Shown here: positions 1 to 8,287 of the stretch, one piece after another
Layout of the letters: every line of letters begins with the position of its first letter
How positions within the stretch are numbered: position 1 is the first letter of the stretch
Assembly: GCA_002411105.1 (NCBI GenBank)
Contig: DHQX01000034.1
Location: 1-64,000, forward strand
Reading direction: 5' to 3'
Source: Christensenella sp. UBA5327
Lineage (GTDB): Bacteria; Bacillota; Clostridia; Christensenellales; Aristaeellaceae
Length of the DNA: 64,000 bases
Notes under the pieces: model-generated
Seen by the model: only the letters and a program-made list of their open reading frames with translations
What the model was told of the DNA's origin: nothing
Databases searched by the model: none
Made by a program: the position numbers and the translations under genes

Positions 1-76
1 GGTGCTTTGGCTCAGTTGGTAGAGCACATCGTTCACATCGATGGGGTCACTGGTTCGAGTCCAGTAAGCACCACCA
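1..76 (+). tRNA. tRNA-Val (anticodon CAC)
   Basis: A complete cloverleaf is visible. The acceptor stem pairs bases 1-7 with 66-72, the D stem pairs 10-13 with 22-25, the anticodon stem pairs 27-31 with 39-43, and the T stem pairs 49-53 with 61-65 around TTCGAGT. The anticodon at 34-36 is CAC, which reads the valine codon GTG. The discriminator is A73 and the 3' CCA (74-76) is encoded. The gene starts at the first base of the window, so its promoter, or other tRNAs of a cluster, would lie outside. Confidence 0.96.
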
Positions 77-110
77 AAAGGGTCTGAATCGCAGAATTCA
101 GACCCTTTTA
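76..110 (+). terminator. Rho-independent terminator of tRNA-Val
   Basis: A 14-bp inverted repeat (76-89 with 96-109) has a 6-base loop and ends in TTTT. It begins within the last base of the tRNA CCA end, so the tRNA transcript stops immediately after the mature 3' end. Confidence 0.85.
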
Positions 111-170
111 TTGATACTGAGGGAAGAAGCTGATGTTGACGCTATCCTGAGCCTTGGGGTGTGTTGCGCC

Positions 171-1022
171 CTAATCCTTGGCAAGGGACAGATAGGGCGC
201 TTCGCCCTGAAGTGCGGGGGAGTCAATAAACCAGTGAATCATGCCAAAGGGCAGCACATCCGCATCTGGCAAGGTGCCCTGGGGCATGCGCAGGGTGTAG
301 ACAGGAGCGTTCAGGTGCTGATGGAGGATGGAGACAGCGTCCTGCCAGGGCAGGCCGACAAGAGCCAATTCAGTGATGCGCACGCCACCGTCCAGGCGCT
401 CATACAGGCAGCAGCCCTCTCCCCGGGCTGTGCGGATGTGCAGGGCGCCTCCACCATCCTCCCGGGTGCTTGCGATCATGAAAGCCAGCGCCTCCATATC
501 CCAGCGGGCAAACAACCCGCTGCCTGAAAAAGCGGCGCCCCGCAGGCGGAGGTAGTCCGGCGCGCTGAGGGGGGTGAGGGCGGCATCTGCTGCTGAATTG
601 ATATTCCGCGGCAACAGTTTCAGGCTGTCCAGATAAAAACGGGCTTCATAGCCCCGTCTCTGGTAAAAATCAAAAAGCGAAGGCGACGCCGGCACCAGAA
701 CCGAAGCCGCCACGCCTTGTGAAAGCATGTGCTGATGCGCCGCATCCAGCAGCCGGGTGCTGATGCCCTGGCCGCGATGCTTTTGGAAGGTGGCAACGGC
801 AAAGACATAGCGGGCCTTGATGACCTGCGATTGGGTGATGAGATCCAGGGGCAGCATGGTGAGCATGCCGGCCACCTCATCATCTGCCGTCGCCACCAGC
901 ATGTTGCTGTTGTGGTGGCGATGCTTGAAATAATATGCCGCCTCCCCGGCTTCCGCCTCAAACGCCTCCTGCCAGAGGGTTGAGAGGGCGGGCAGGTCGC
1001 CGGCCCGGGCGAAGCGGATCAT
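171..1022 (-). CDS. GNAT family N-acetyltransferase
   Basis: The 283-residue protein has an N-terminal GNAT fold in about residues 1-135. The acetyl-CoA loop lies in VATFQKHRGQGISTRLL (Q/RxxGxG/A type), and FDFYQRRGYEARF is the usual closing strand and helix. The C-terminal half (about 150-283) is weakly conserved and may be a second, degenerate GNAT-like or substrate domain, as in Eis-type two-domain acetyltransferases. The acetyl acceptor cannot be told from sequence. It starts one base after the stop of the DUF2156 gene (TAA at 1024-1026, ATG at 1020-1022), so the two are almost certainly co-transcribed and translationally coupled. Confidence 0.85.
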   Translation of the reverse strand: MIRFARAGDLPALSTLWQEAFEAEAGEAAYYFKHRHHNSNMLVATADDEVAGMLTMLPLDLITQSQVIKARYVFAVATFQKHRGQGISTRLLDAAHQHMLSQGVAASVLVPASPSLFDFYQRRGYEARFYLDSLKLLPRNINSAADAALTPLSAPDYLRLRGAAFSGSGLFARWDMEALAFMIASTREDGGGALHIRTARGEGCCLYERLDGGVRITELALVGLPWQDAVSILHQHLNAPVYTLRMPQGTLPDADVLPFGMIHWFIDSPALQGEAPYLSLAKD

Positions 1023-1023
1023 G

Positions 1024-1938
1024 TTACAGAGCCTCCTTGAGCTGGGCTGAGGATTTCTCCACCATCAATGCCGGGTCATAGGAGAGCTTGGCGCGGCGGA
1101 GCCCTTCGTCCCCGGCGTCATCTTCCCGGTTGATGTACTGGTAGCCCTCAAAAGCATCCTGGGCGAACTGCTGGTTGATCATCTGGTAGGCGCCCTGGAT
1201 GTCATTAAAGGCCTTTTCAATGTGCACCACGTAGGTATCCTCGTTGAGGGGTTCGCCCATGGTGAAGGCGATCACCTTGCCGCCCACGCGCAGCAGGCCA
1301 CCGGCCAAGCCCAGGGGCTCATAATACTTGAAGGCCTGCTCCACCGCGCAGGATTCGTCATGCAACTCCGCGTCGTCCGAGCAGCCAGCCTGGCGGCACC
1401 ACTCCTGGCTCATCTGCCGGGCTTCGGCCAGGTTGGAAAGCGTCAGCGGCTCATAGGCCCAGTCCCGCTCAGAGGACATGAAGCGGTTGATATGGTTGCG
1501 CTTGCTGCTGAGCTTTTTCCCCCTGAGGGTGATGAGGCTTTCGGCGCTGTAGATATAGTCAAAGTCGTTGCGATCAGGGATAAATTCAAATTTGCCAGGG
1601 AAGAGCGCTTCCAGCCGCTCCCTGTCCTGGTTTAGGACGGTGTTGAAGATAAGGGGCTTGCCCATGCGTGCGGTGTAGTCAGCCAGCGCCCGCACAGCAG
1701 GGCCCGGGTCGCTCTTGCCAGAGGGAAAAATGAAGGTGGGGTCATCAGGGTCGGACATGATGATCAGCTGATCCTCCAGCCTGGCCGCGCGGAGCCTGTA
1801 GATCTCCCGCCAGATGAAGTTGGAGGTGAAGTTGTATTCCAGGGCGCCGCGGTGGCCTTGCTGGAGCAAATCAGTCATCCAGTCTTTATCAGCAATGGTG
1901 ATGGGCTTGAAATCAAGGGTCGAAAAAATAAAAAACAC
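1024..1938 (-). CDS. DUF2156 (phosphatidylglycerol lysyltransferase C-terminal-like) protein
   Basis: The sequence from LDFKPITIADKDW onward matches the soluble DUF2156/LPG-synthase C-terminal family. These are GNAT-like folds that in MprF transfer an aminoacyl group from tRNA to lipid. Here there is no membrane flippase part, so it is a stand-alone soluble version of unknown substrate. The reading frame stays open up to 2007, but a good promoter (boxes 1973-1978 and 1995-2000) would start transcription near 1966. The start must then lie inside, at GTG 1938 or possibly ATT 1929, which is spaced better from the AAAGG motif. The start is therefore uncertain. It leads a two-gene unit with the GNAT gene. 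Confidence 0.75.
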   Translation of the reverse strand: MFFIFSTLDFKPITIADKDWMTDLLQQGHRGALEYNFTSNFIWREIYRLRAARLEDQLIIMSDPDDPTFIFPSGKSDPGPAVRALADYTARMGKPLIFNTVLNQDRERLEALFPGKFEFIPDRNDFDYIYSAESLITLRGKKLSSKRNHINRFMSSERDWAYEPLTLSNLAEARQMSQEWCRQAGCSDDAELHDESCAVEQAFKYYEPLGLAGGLLRVGGKVIAFTMGEPLNEDTYVVHIEKAFNDIQGAYQMINQQFAQDAFEGYQYINREDDAGDEGLRRAKLSYDPALMVEKSSAQLKEAL

Positions 1939-1972
1939 ACCTTTCTTAGTGACCTGGGCTTGCGCCCTGATC

Positions 1973-2000
1973 AGTATACCCCTTTTTGCGGTGCTGGCAA
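1973..2000 (-). promoter_or_regulatory. Promoter of the DUF2156-GNAT operon
   Basis: On the reverse strand, TTGCCA (1995-2000) and TATACT (1973-1978) are separated by 16 bases. It is back to back with the alr promoter: the two -35 boxes lie only 9 bases apart, so one protein bound between them could affect both. Confidence 0.7.
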
Positions 2001-2009
2001 ACGGCAAGA

Positions 2010-2037
2010 TTGCGTTTTATGTGGCCTGTGTTATACT
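2010..2037 (+). promoter_or_regulatory. Promoter of the alr operon
   Basis: TTGCGT (2010-2015) and TATACT (2032-2037) are separated by 16 bases. The predicted transcript starts about 35 bases before the alr ATG. Confidence 0.7.
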
Positions 2038-2078
2038 GTTTTGGTGGTATATTGAATGAAACAGCAAGAGGAAGCGGG

Positions 2079-3173
2079 ATGTACAGACGCACGTTTGCCC
2101 GGGTTGATCTGGGGGCTTATGCGGCCAATGTGAGGGCGCTGCGCCGCATGATTGGCGGGGACACCAAGCTCCTGGCGGTGGTGAAGGCGGATGCCTATGG
2201 CCACGGCCTGGTGCCGGTGGCCCGGACGGCTGAAAAGGCGGGAGCGGACTGGCTGGGTGTGGCCCTGGCTGAGGAGGGGGAGACCCTGCGGGGGGCCGGC
2301 ATCCGGCTGCCCATCCTGATTCTGGGGCCGGCGAATGAGGCGGGAACTCGGGCTGCGGTCAAGAGCGGGCTCACCATGGCGGTGTTCACCCCCTCCCACA
2401 TCCGGATGGCCCAGCAGTCAGCGGAAGCCACCGGGCTTGAGGCCCAGGTGCATATCAAGCTTGACACCGGCATGAACCGGGTGGGGGTGAAGACGGCAGA
2501 GGAGCTCAGCGCCCTGCTGGATGCCCTTGCCCACGCCAGGGGGATCAGGCTGACAGGTGCCTTCACCCACTTTGCCGACGGCGGAAACCCTGACACCCGC
2601 TTTACCGATGGCCAGCTCGCCCGGTTTCAGACCTTTTTGCCCTTGCTGCCGCCTGGCATCCTGATCCATGCGGCCGCCAGTTCCGCCCTGCCGCGGGCTG
2701 ACGCGCGGTTTGGGATGGTGCGTGCAGGCATTGCGCTGTATGGCTATCCCTCTGTGGCCTACAGCGAGCGGATGATGCCTGTGATGCGCTGGGAGGCGGA
2801 GGTCACCCATGTGAAGGAGGTCGCCGCCGGCGAGGCGGTGGGGTATGGCGTCACTTTCCATGCGCGGGAGCCCATGCGCCTGGCCACCATCGCCGTGGGT
2901 TATGGGGACGGCTATTCCCGCCTTCTGTCAAACCGGGGCCAGGTGTTGCTGGGCGGCAGGCGCTGCCCCATCATCGGCCGGCTGTGCATGGACCAGGTGA
3001 TGGTGGATGTGACCGGGGCAGACCGCATCCGGGTGGGGGAGAGCGCCGTGCTGCTGGGCGATCAGGGGGATGAGCGGATCTTGGCGGATGAATTGGCGGA
3101 GCTTTTGGGTACCATTCCTTATGAGGTGCTGCTGGCCATCAACGGCCGGGTGCCCCGGATCTATGCTGAATGA
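2079..3173 (+). CDS. alr: Alanine racemase
   Basis: This PLP enzyme interconverts L- and D-alanine for peptidoglycan synthesis in the cytoplasm. At 364 residues it is of normal family length. Lys36 in VKADAYGHG is the PLP-binding lysine; VGYGVTF carries the second catalytic tyrosine region, and RLCMDQ is a further family motif. The start at ATG 2079 follows AGAGGAAG at good spacing. An in-frame extension to 1986 is possible but would begin upstream of the promoter. It is the first gene of a tight forward operon and overlaps the next gene by ATGA. Confidence 0.96.
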   Translation: MYRRTFARVDLGAYAANVRALRRMIGGDTKLLAVVKADAYGHGLVPVARTAEKAGADWLGVALAEEGETLRGAGIRLPILILGPANEAGTRAAVKSGLTMAVFTPSHIRMAQQSAEATGLEAQVHIKLDTGMNRVGVKTAEELSALLDALAHARGIRLTGAFTHFADGGNPDTRFTDGQLARFQTFLPLLPPGILIHAAASSALPRADARFGMVRAGIALYGYPSVAYSERMMPVMRWEAEVTHVKEVAAGEAVGYGVTFHAREPMRLATIAVGYGDGYSRLLSNRGQVLLGGRRCPIIGRLCMDQVMVDVTGADRIRVGESAVLLGDQGDERILADELAELLGTIPYEVLLAINGRVPRIYAE

Positions 3174-3982
3174 AGGTGCGGATGCAGAAGAAGACAGGCA
3201 AGAAAAAATCAGCCCAGCTGATCTATAAGCCCTATCTTAAAGGGAGATGGGCCAGCACCCTGGCAACCCGGCGGGGGGGCAGGGTGGCGGTCTATCTGTT
3301 GATGAGTGTTTTTGTGTTTTTCTTTTTGGGGCAGATGATGGCCCTTGAGATCACCTGGCTGCGCATGCTGATCAACCTGGCGGTGCTGGGGATGCTGGCG
3401 TTGCTCTTTTTCTCGGACGGCGCCAGGGCGGGGGAAGGGGATACGGCCTTTGCCGAAATCGCCCTGACCCGCCAGCAGGAGGGCAGGGTGATCCCTGATA
3501 AGGACCTGGACCGTTGCTTTCATCCGGTCAAGGGGTTTTTTACAGCGCTGGTTGGTGTTTCACCCTTTGTGCTGCTTTGCCTCATCTATGCCCCCATGGC
3601 CAGGCCCGCTGTCTACACGCTGGGCGCTCTGCCCGGGTGGCTGGAGCCTTATCTGAAGCGGTCGGATATCGGCCTGGCGCTGGCATACTATCAGCAGCAC
3701 ACGCCCTTTGTGCTGGCGGACGCGCTGAGGCTCATCGTACGGCTGATGGTGTTTCCCTTTGTGAACCTGGTGGGGGCGGACAATCCAGCGGGGATCCTGT
3801 GGGTGGAGCGCTTTTCCCCACTGCTTGTGATGGCGGCGCCCATGGCCTATGGGCTGGGCTACCGCAGGGGCGAGCGCCTCAGGGCCATGGTGCATGGCGG
3901 CATTGCCCTGGGCAAGCGCAGAAAGCGCCGGCAGGATGCCAGGGCGAAGCAGGCTGTCCGCCAGCCTAAACAGCTGTTGTGA
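3170..3982 (+). CDS. Hypothetical multi-pass membrane protein
   Basis: The 270-residue protein has a basic N-terminus (many Lys in residues 2-13) and hydrophobic segments at about 38-58, 62-82, 122-142, 182-202 and 213-230. Its tail from about 231 is strongly basic (RRGERLR, GKRRKRRQ). I do not recognise the family. It is locked between alr and rsmD by ATGA and GTGA overlaps, so it is translated with them, but that position does not reveal a function. The first ATG (3170) is used; an alternative Met at residue 5 is also possible. Confidence 0.8.
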   Translation: MKVRMQKKTGKKKSAQLIYKPYLKGRWASTLATRRGGRVAVYLLMSVFVFFFLGQMMALEITWLRMLINLAVLGMLALLFFSDGARAGEGDTAFAEIALTRQQEGRVIPDKDLDRCFHPVKGFFTALVGVSPFVLLCLIYAPMARPAVYTLGALPGWLEPYLKRSDIGLALAYYQQHTPFVLADALRLIVRLMVFPFVNLVGADNPAGILWVERFSPLLVMAAPMAYGLGYRRGERLRAMVHGGIALGKRRKRRQDARAKQAVRQPKQLL

Positions 3983-4554
3983 AGGCGAACCTGGTCATCA
4001 CCGGCGGGGAATACCGCTCCCGCAGGCTTTATGCGCCTGAGGGCCGGGATACCCGCCCCACCCGGGCCATGGTGCGGGAAGCGCTGTTTAACATGCTGCA
4101 AGGGGCAAGCGGGAATGCAGGGGTGCTGGATCTGTTTGCCGGCAGCGGTGCGCTGGGTTTTGAGGCGCTGAGCCGGGGCGCTGCGGCTGTCACCTTCTGC
4201 GATACAGCCCCGGGCGCCATGGCGGTGGTGCGCAGAAACGCAGCGCTATTAAGCGCTCAAGACAGGTGCACTTTCCTGCAGCTGGATTGGTGCCAGGCCC
4301 TGCACAAACTGGGAGGCCAGGGCGAGCGCTTTGACTTGATCTTCCTAGACCCTCCCTACGGCATGGACCTGGCACCGGTGCTCCTTGAGATCCTGGCTCA
4401 GGGCACTCTGAATCCCGGCGGCCAGGCGGTGGTTGAACACGGCAGCCGGGAGGAGATCAGCTTGCCTGCGGGCTTTGACACGCTGCGCAGCCGCCGATAC
4501 GGCGAAAGCGCCATCACCCTTATCACCTTAACAATGGAGGAGGACAGGGCATGA
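3979..4554 (+). CDS. rsmD: 16S rRNA (guanine(966)-N2)-methyltransferase
   Basis: RsmD uses S-adenosylmethionine to methylate G966 of 16S rRNA on the 30S subunit. In 191 residues it shows the N-terminal ITGGEYRSRRL and RPTRAMVREALFN signatures, the SAM-binding DLFAGSGALGFEALSRGA (about residues 50-67), and the catalytic DPPYG motif (about 117). The GTG start at 3979 overlaps the previous stop, and its own stop overlaps the coaD ATG. The rsmD-coaD pair is one of the most widespread gene neighbourhoods in bacteria. Confidence 0.95.
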   Translation: MKANLVITGGEYRSRRLYAPEGRDTRPTRAMVREALFNMLQGASGNAGVLDLFAGSGALGFEALSRGAAAVTFCDTAPGAMAVVRRNAALLSAQDRCTFLQLDWCQALHKLGGQGERFDLIFLDPPYGMDLAPVLLEILAQGTLNPGGQAVVEHGSREEISLPAGFDTLRSRRYGESAITLITLTMEEDRA

Positions 4555-5045
4555 ACGCCATTTTCCCCGGCAGTTTTGACCCCATTACCCTGGGACACCT
4601 GGATTTGATCAGGCGGGCGGCCTCCATCTGTGATATACTGACAATCGCTATCCTCATCAACCCGGAGAAGACCGGGGATTTCCCCTTGAATGAACGGCTG
4701 GATATGGTAAAATCAGCCTGTGAGGGGTTGTCCAATGTCCGGGTGGTGAGTTTTTCAGGCTTGCTGGTGGATCTGGCGCGGGAGCTGGATACCCGCATCA
4801 TCATCCGCGGCGTGCGCGGCGGCCATGATCTGGACGGCGAGATGGCCATGGCCTGGGCCAACGCCGCCATGCATCCGGGGCTGGAGACGCTTTTCCTGCC
4901 CGCGGCAAATGGCCTGGGCGGCGTATCCTCATCCCTGGTGCGGCAGATCGCCCGGTTCAACGGCAATATCAGCCCCTTTGTGCCCGAAAAAGCTGTCAAT
5001 GGGGTGTTGGCGCACTATCACAACGAAGATAAGTCCAATCATTAA
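4551..5045 (+). CDS. coaD: Phosphopantetheine adenylyltransferase
   Basis: CoaD makes dephospho-CoA from 4'-phosphopantetheine and ATP, the penultimate step of coenzyme A synthesis. In 164 residues it carries FPGSFDPITLGHLDL with the T/HxGH nucleotidyltransferase motif and IIRGVRGGHDLDGE. The C-terminal ISSSLV-type motif is here GVSSSLVRQIA. It overlaps rsmD by ATGA. The usual NGHLD is LGHLD here, a minor change outside the catalytic histidine. Confidence 0.95.
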   Translation: MNAIFPGSFDPITLGHLDLIRRAASICDILTIAILINPEKTGDFPLNERLDMVKSACEGLSNVRVVSFSGLLVDLARELDTRIIIRGVRGGHDLDGEMAMAWANAAMHPGLETLFLPAANGLGGVSSSLVRQIARFNGNISPFVPEKAVNGVLAHYHNEDKSNH

Positions 5046-5059
5046 AGGAGGAACATACA

Positions 5060-5707
5060 ATGGCAAGAACTGAAGTGTTTGCCCTGGCGGACGAGTTGAT
5101 GCTGCTGATCAAGAACGCGAAGAAACTCCCCCTGACGGATACAGCGATGGTCAATCAGAACGCGGCGATTGATCTGGTGAAACGCATCATCTCCGCCTAC
5201 GACCCGCAACTGGACGCGGCGCAGAAGATCGTGGACAACGAGGAGCACATCATCATGGACGCCCAGCACAAGGCGGATCAGTCCATGAAGGACGCGCAGA
5301 ACCAGGCTCAGGGCATGGTGACCGAAGCCAACACCTACGCCCAGACCACCAAGCAGAACGCTGACAGCTACTATGCCGACTTGCGCGCGAAGGCTGAGGA
5401 GGAGTCAAACGCCGTGGTGGCAGACGCCCAGGCCCGGGCGCAAAACATGATTGAGGATGCCAAGGCCCAGGCGGATGACCTGGTGAGCAAGACCACCGTC
5501 CTTGCCCGGGCAGAGGCCCAGGCCCAGGAGCTGCTGGATAATGCCAACCAGCATGCCCAGGCCCTGCGCAGCCAGACCCAGCACGAGCTGGGTGGCCTGC
5601 TTGACCATGTGGACGCCACCATCTCCGCACAGCTGGGTGACCTGCGCGCCATCCGCCAGAATGTGGCGGGCGCCCCGCAGCATTATGAGGACGCGGACGA
5701 GCAGTAA
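5060..5707 (+). CDS. Alanine/glutamine-rich coiled-coil protein (ATP synthase subunit B-like)
   Basis: The 215-residue protein has no membrane segment. Residues from about 45 to 185 are heptad-rich and full of Ala, Gln, Asp and Glu (QAQGMV, AEEESNAVVADAQARAQ), predicting a long continuous coiled coil. This resembles the soluble part of F-type ATPase b subunits or V-ATPase subunit H/E-like proteins that are often annotated right after coaD in Clostridia. It is not part of an ATP synthase operon here. A clear AAAGGAGG precedes the ATG, 14 bases after coaD, and a terminator follows, so it is the last gene of the alr operon. Its role is unknown; a scaffold or division-related function is only a guess. 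Confidence 0.75.
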   Translation: MARTEVFALADELMLLIKNAKKLPLTDTAMVNQNAAIDLVKRIISAYDPQLDAAQKIVDNEEHIIMDAQHKADQSMKDAQNQAQGMVTEANTYAQTTKQNADSYYADLRAKAEEESNAVVADAQARAQNMIEDAKAQADDLVSKTTVLARAEAQAQELLDNANQHAQALRSQTQHELGGLLDHVDATISAQLGDLRAIRQNVAGAPQHYEDADEQ

Positions 5708-5735
5708 CCCGGCAGAATAACCATGAAAATCCAGC

Positions 5736-5780
5736 GGGGGAAGCGCTTCTCAAATCAGCGCTTCCCCCACATGTTTTATT
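5736..5780. terminator. Terminator hairpin between convergent operons
   Basis: An 11-bp stem (5736-5746 with 5758-5768) is followed by ACATGTTTTATT. It sits between the ends of the alr operon and the reverse S41 protease operon and could serve both directions, though the T tract is weak. Confidence 0.6.
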
Positions 5781-5789
5781 GATGCCCAC

Positions 5790-7010
5790 TTACTGCAGTG
5801 TGTTTTTCGCCTCGTCGTAGGCCCGGGCCAGCTGGGGGTCCTCCATGCTGCCCAGTTCGAAATAGGCGTTTTTCGATTCCTCGGGCATCTCCACAATGAT
5901 ATCCGGGGTGACGCCCTCCTTGTGCACCTTGTTGCCATCCGGAGAAAAATACTGGGCATAGGTGAACTGGAAGCCGGATTTTTTGTCAGACAGCGGGATG
6001 ACAAACTGGATGATGCCCTTGCCAAAGGTCTTGACCCCGATAATGGTCGCGCGGTGATAGTCCTTCATGGCGGCGGTGAGAATTTCGGAGGAGGAGGCGC
6101 TGTTTTCATTCACCAGGATGATCAGGGGGATGTCGTCCTTGCCGTTGGTGGTGTAGAACTTTTCCTGGTTGCCGTCCCGGTCCTCAGCGTAGTAGAGCAG
6201 GGTTTTGTCCAGGAACAGATCGGCGATTTTGACGCCGTCATCCACCCAGCCCCCGGGATTGTCCCTCAGGTCCATGATCAGGGATTTCATCCCTTTGGAC
6301 TTCAGATCCGTATAGGCCTTGGTGAAGGCATCAGCGCTGCCGCCCGCGAACTCAAAGAGGATGATGTAGCCTACCTTGTCATCCAGCATCTTGTATTCCA
6401 CCCGATTCACGACGATATCCGCCTTGACCAGGTCAAAAGGCAGGACCTCCCCCTGGCGCACTACCTCAATTTGCACCTTTTCGCCGGGTTTGCCGCGCAT
6501 GATGTTGACCGCGTCCTGCATGGTGGCGGTGGTGACCTGGATATCCTCCACCGACATGAACACGTCGCCCTTTTTGAGGCCCGCCGCCTCAGCCGGAGTA
6601 TCCCGGAATACCCGGGTGATGGTGACAGCGCCGGTCTCATAGTCTCCCAGCATCTGAACGCCGATGCCGGCGTACTTGCCCTTATCCTCCTCCTGCATCT
6701 TGTTCCAAGCTTCCTCCGGGTAGTAGAAGGAATAAGCGTCGTTCAGGCCGGAGAGCAAACCCTGGATCGCGCCGTCCATGAGCTTCTGCTCATCCGGCTT
6801 CTGATAAAAGTAGGTGTCGACGTAGTTTTTCACCTCGTCAAGCATCTCATACTTCTTCAGCCGCTCATATTCCTTGCGGGAGATGGTGATGGTATCCTCC
6901 CCGGTGCTGGCAGCCCCTGTCTGCCAGAAGAATAAAGCGCCAAAAACCGGCAGCAGCAGGGCGGCTGCCAGCAAGAGGGCAAGGTAGGGAATGCGGCGGT
7001 CTCTCCTCAT
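5790..7010 (-). CDS. S41 family C-terminal processing protease (CtpA-like)
   Basis: This 406-residue protein has an N-terminal membrane anchor (about 8-28), a short coiled linker, a PDZ domain (about 110-200) and an S41 protease core. The serine nucleophile lies in NENSASSSEIL and the general-base lysine in GVKTFGKGIIQ; LRDNPGGWVDD is a further S41 signature. It therefore acts outside the membrane on C-termini of secreted or membrane substrates. The start overlaps the regulator gene's stop by ATGA, so the two are coupled. This pairing suggests that the regulator and protease share a signal, but the substrate is not known. Confidence 0.93.
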   Translation of the reverse strand: MRRDRRIPYLALLLAAALLLPVFGALFFWQTGAASTGEDTITISRKEYERLKKYEMLDEVKNYVDTYFYQKPDEQKLMDGAIQGLLSGLNDAYSFYYPEEAWNKMQEEDKGKYAGIGVQMLGDYETGAVTITRVFRDTPAEAAGLKKGDVFMSVEDIQVTTATMQDAVNIMRGKPGEKVQIEVVRQGEVLPFDLVKADIVVNRVEYKMLDDKVGYIILFEFAGGSADAFTKAYTDLKSKGMKSLIMDLRDNPGGWVDDGVKIADLFLDKTLLYYAEDRDGNQEKFYTTNGKDDIPLIILVNENSASSSEILTAAMKDYHRATIIGVKTFGKGIIQFVIPLSDKKSGFQFTYAQYFSPDGNKVHKEGVTPDIIVEMPEESKNAYFELGSMEDPQLARAYDEAKNTLQ

Positions 7011-8086
7011 GGTGTTCCTTTCCCCGGCGTCTCCGGGCCGGTGCCGGGCAGGGCGGTGGCGCGTTTTTTGAGATCGTAAAGCAGTTTAAAGGTCATAGCA
7101 TCATGAAAATTCCTCAGGTCCAGGCCCAGTTGCTTTTGCACCTTGTCCAGGCGGTAGACCAGGGTGTTGCGGTGAATGTAAAGCTCCCTTGAGGCATCGG
7201 AGAGGTTCAGGTTCTTCTCCAGGAACATGGTGATGGTCTTTAGCATATCTTCATTGAGCAGCCTGGCGGTTTCGGGGTTGAAAAGCAGGGGATAGAACCG
7301 TTCTGCCGTCTCATGGGGTGTTTGCATCAAAAACCGTTCCAGCAGCAGGCTCCGGTAGTCATATACGCCGCCTTCCTGCGGATAGACGCGGCTGAGGAGC
7401 AGGGCAATGCCCGCCTGGTCAAAGGAGAGGGGAAGGGCTGAGAGCATGGGCACCGTCTCACCAAGGCCGATCAGAGCCTGCTGGCCCAGTTCATTCATCA
7501 GGGTGTCCTGGAGTGCGGCGGCGTATTCACTCATTTCCTCAGCGCTCACACCGTCCATCCCCCGGATGAGAGCGGCGGTGTGCTGGTCGATGCTCACCAG
7601 CGCGTCACTGTCCTGGATGGGCAGGACGCTATCAAGCATCTCCCGGGCGCCATCTGGCGCGGTCTTTTCCAACGTGATCAGCATCACGCAGCGGGGCAGC
7701 ATCTGCTCAAACCCGTGCTGATGCACAAGCGCTGCCTGCTCGGCCGGCGTGAGGTTGCCCCTGAGCAGGCGAGCGAGCGCGCTGTTAAGCCCCGCGTCAA
7801 CGCCATGGGACTTGCTGATGGCCTGAATCATGGCAGCGGTGAGGCGCAGGAAATCCGCCGCGCCTGGGGAATCCTTCACCGCCAACACCTCGCCGGACAA
7901 GCCGGGCAGGAGCAGGAACAGGTAGCCATTCTGCGCCTGGCAGGCATCAACCACCAGGCCTTCCGGCAGGATAAAGGCTTCCGGCTGCTGGGGGAAGAGA
8001 CACCTTCCATCGCGCTCCAGCAGGAACACCGTGGTGTTCAGCCGGGCCAGCACCCTGCAGCTTTCTCTCAGCGCTTCCTGATGCAC
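7007..8086 (-). CDS. PucR/CdaR-type transcriptional regulator
   Basis: The C-terminal 60 residues (FLEKNLNLSDASRELYIHRN followed by TLVYRLDKVQ) are the PucR/CdaR helix-turn-helix (HTH_30), an activator domain that usually reads small-molecule or carbohydrate signals. The N-terminal 270 residues are a divergent sensor region with no clear sugar-diacid domain. The start is GTG 8086: AGGAGG lies 6 bases upstream and a TATACT -10 box lies only about 36 bases upstream, ruling out the in-frame extension to 8215. It is co-transcribed with the S41 protease. Confidence 0.82.
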   Translation of the reverse strand: MHQEALRESCRVLARLNTTVFLLERDGRCLFPQQPEAFILPEGLVVDACQAQNGYLFLLLPGLSGEVLAVKDSPGAADFLRLTAAMIQAISKSHGVDAGLNSALARLLRGNLTPAEQAALVHQHGFEQMLPRCVMLITLEKTAPDGAREMLDSVLPIQDSDALVSIDQHTAALIRGMDGVSAEEMSEYAAALQDTLMNELGQQALIGLGETVPMLSALPLSFDQAGIALLLSRVYPQEGGVYDYRSLLLERFLMQTPHETAERFYPLLFNPETARLLNEDMLKTITMFLEKNLNLSDASRELYIHRNTLVYRLDKVQKQLGLDLRNFHDAMTFKLLYDLKKRATALPGTGPETPGKGTP

Positions 8087-8121
8087 ACCTGTCCTCCTGC
8101 TTTCTCCAGATTTCACCGCAT

Positions 8122-8127
8122 AGTATA
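8122..8127 (-). promoter_or_regulatory. -10 box of the regulator-S41 operon
   Basis: TATACT on the reverse strand. The -35 position (8145-8150 at 17-base spacing) is only TTTTTT, so the promoter may need an activator, perhaps the regulator itself. Confidence 0.5.
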
Positions 8128-8192
8128 CCATGAACGCCGCTCTTAAAAAAGAACAGCCTGTTAAATCACGGCCTGGACAGGGCGCTGCGCGA

Positions 8193-8221
8193 TTGACAGG
8201 GGAAGGCGCCTTCATTATAGT
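8193..8221 (+). promoter_or_regulatory. Strong promoter of the GNAT-Nudix gene
   Basis: A consensus TTGACA (8193-8198) and TATAGT (8216-8221) with a 17-base spacer. It lies about 60 bases before the coding start. Confidence 0.85.
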
Positions 8222-8287
8222 AAAATGAGTGCACGATGTTGGCAGATCAATACACTTTCAAAAGCAGACAAGAGAAGGAGACAGGGA

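Noticed and set aside
1929..2007. Longer DUF2156 reading frame starting at 2007
   Set aside because: The codon there is TTG with no ribosome site and lies upstream of the promoter -10 box, so it would not be in the transcript.
5922..6935. 337-codon forward frame across the S41 protease
   Set aside because: Shadow frame antisense to a protease with all catalytic motifs; no promoter or ribosome site.
8087..8215. N-terminal extension of the PucR/CdaR-type regulator
   Set aside because: It lies upstream of the -10 box; AGGAGG and GTG at 8086 give a standard start.
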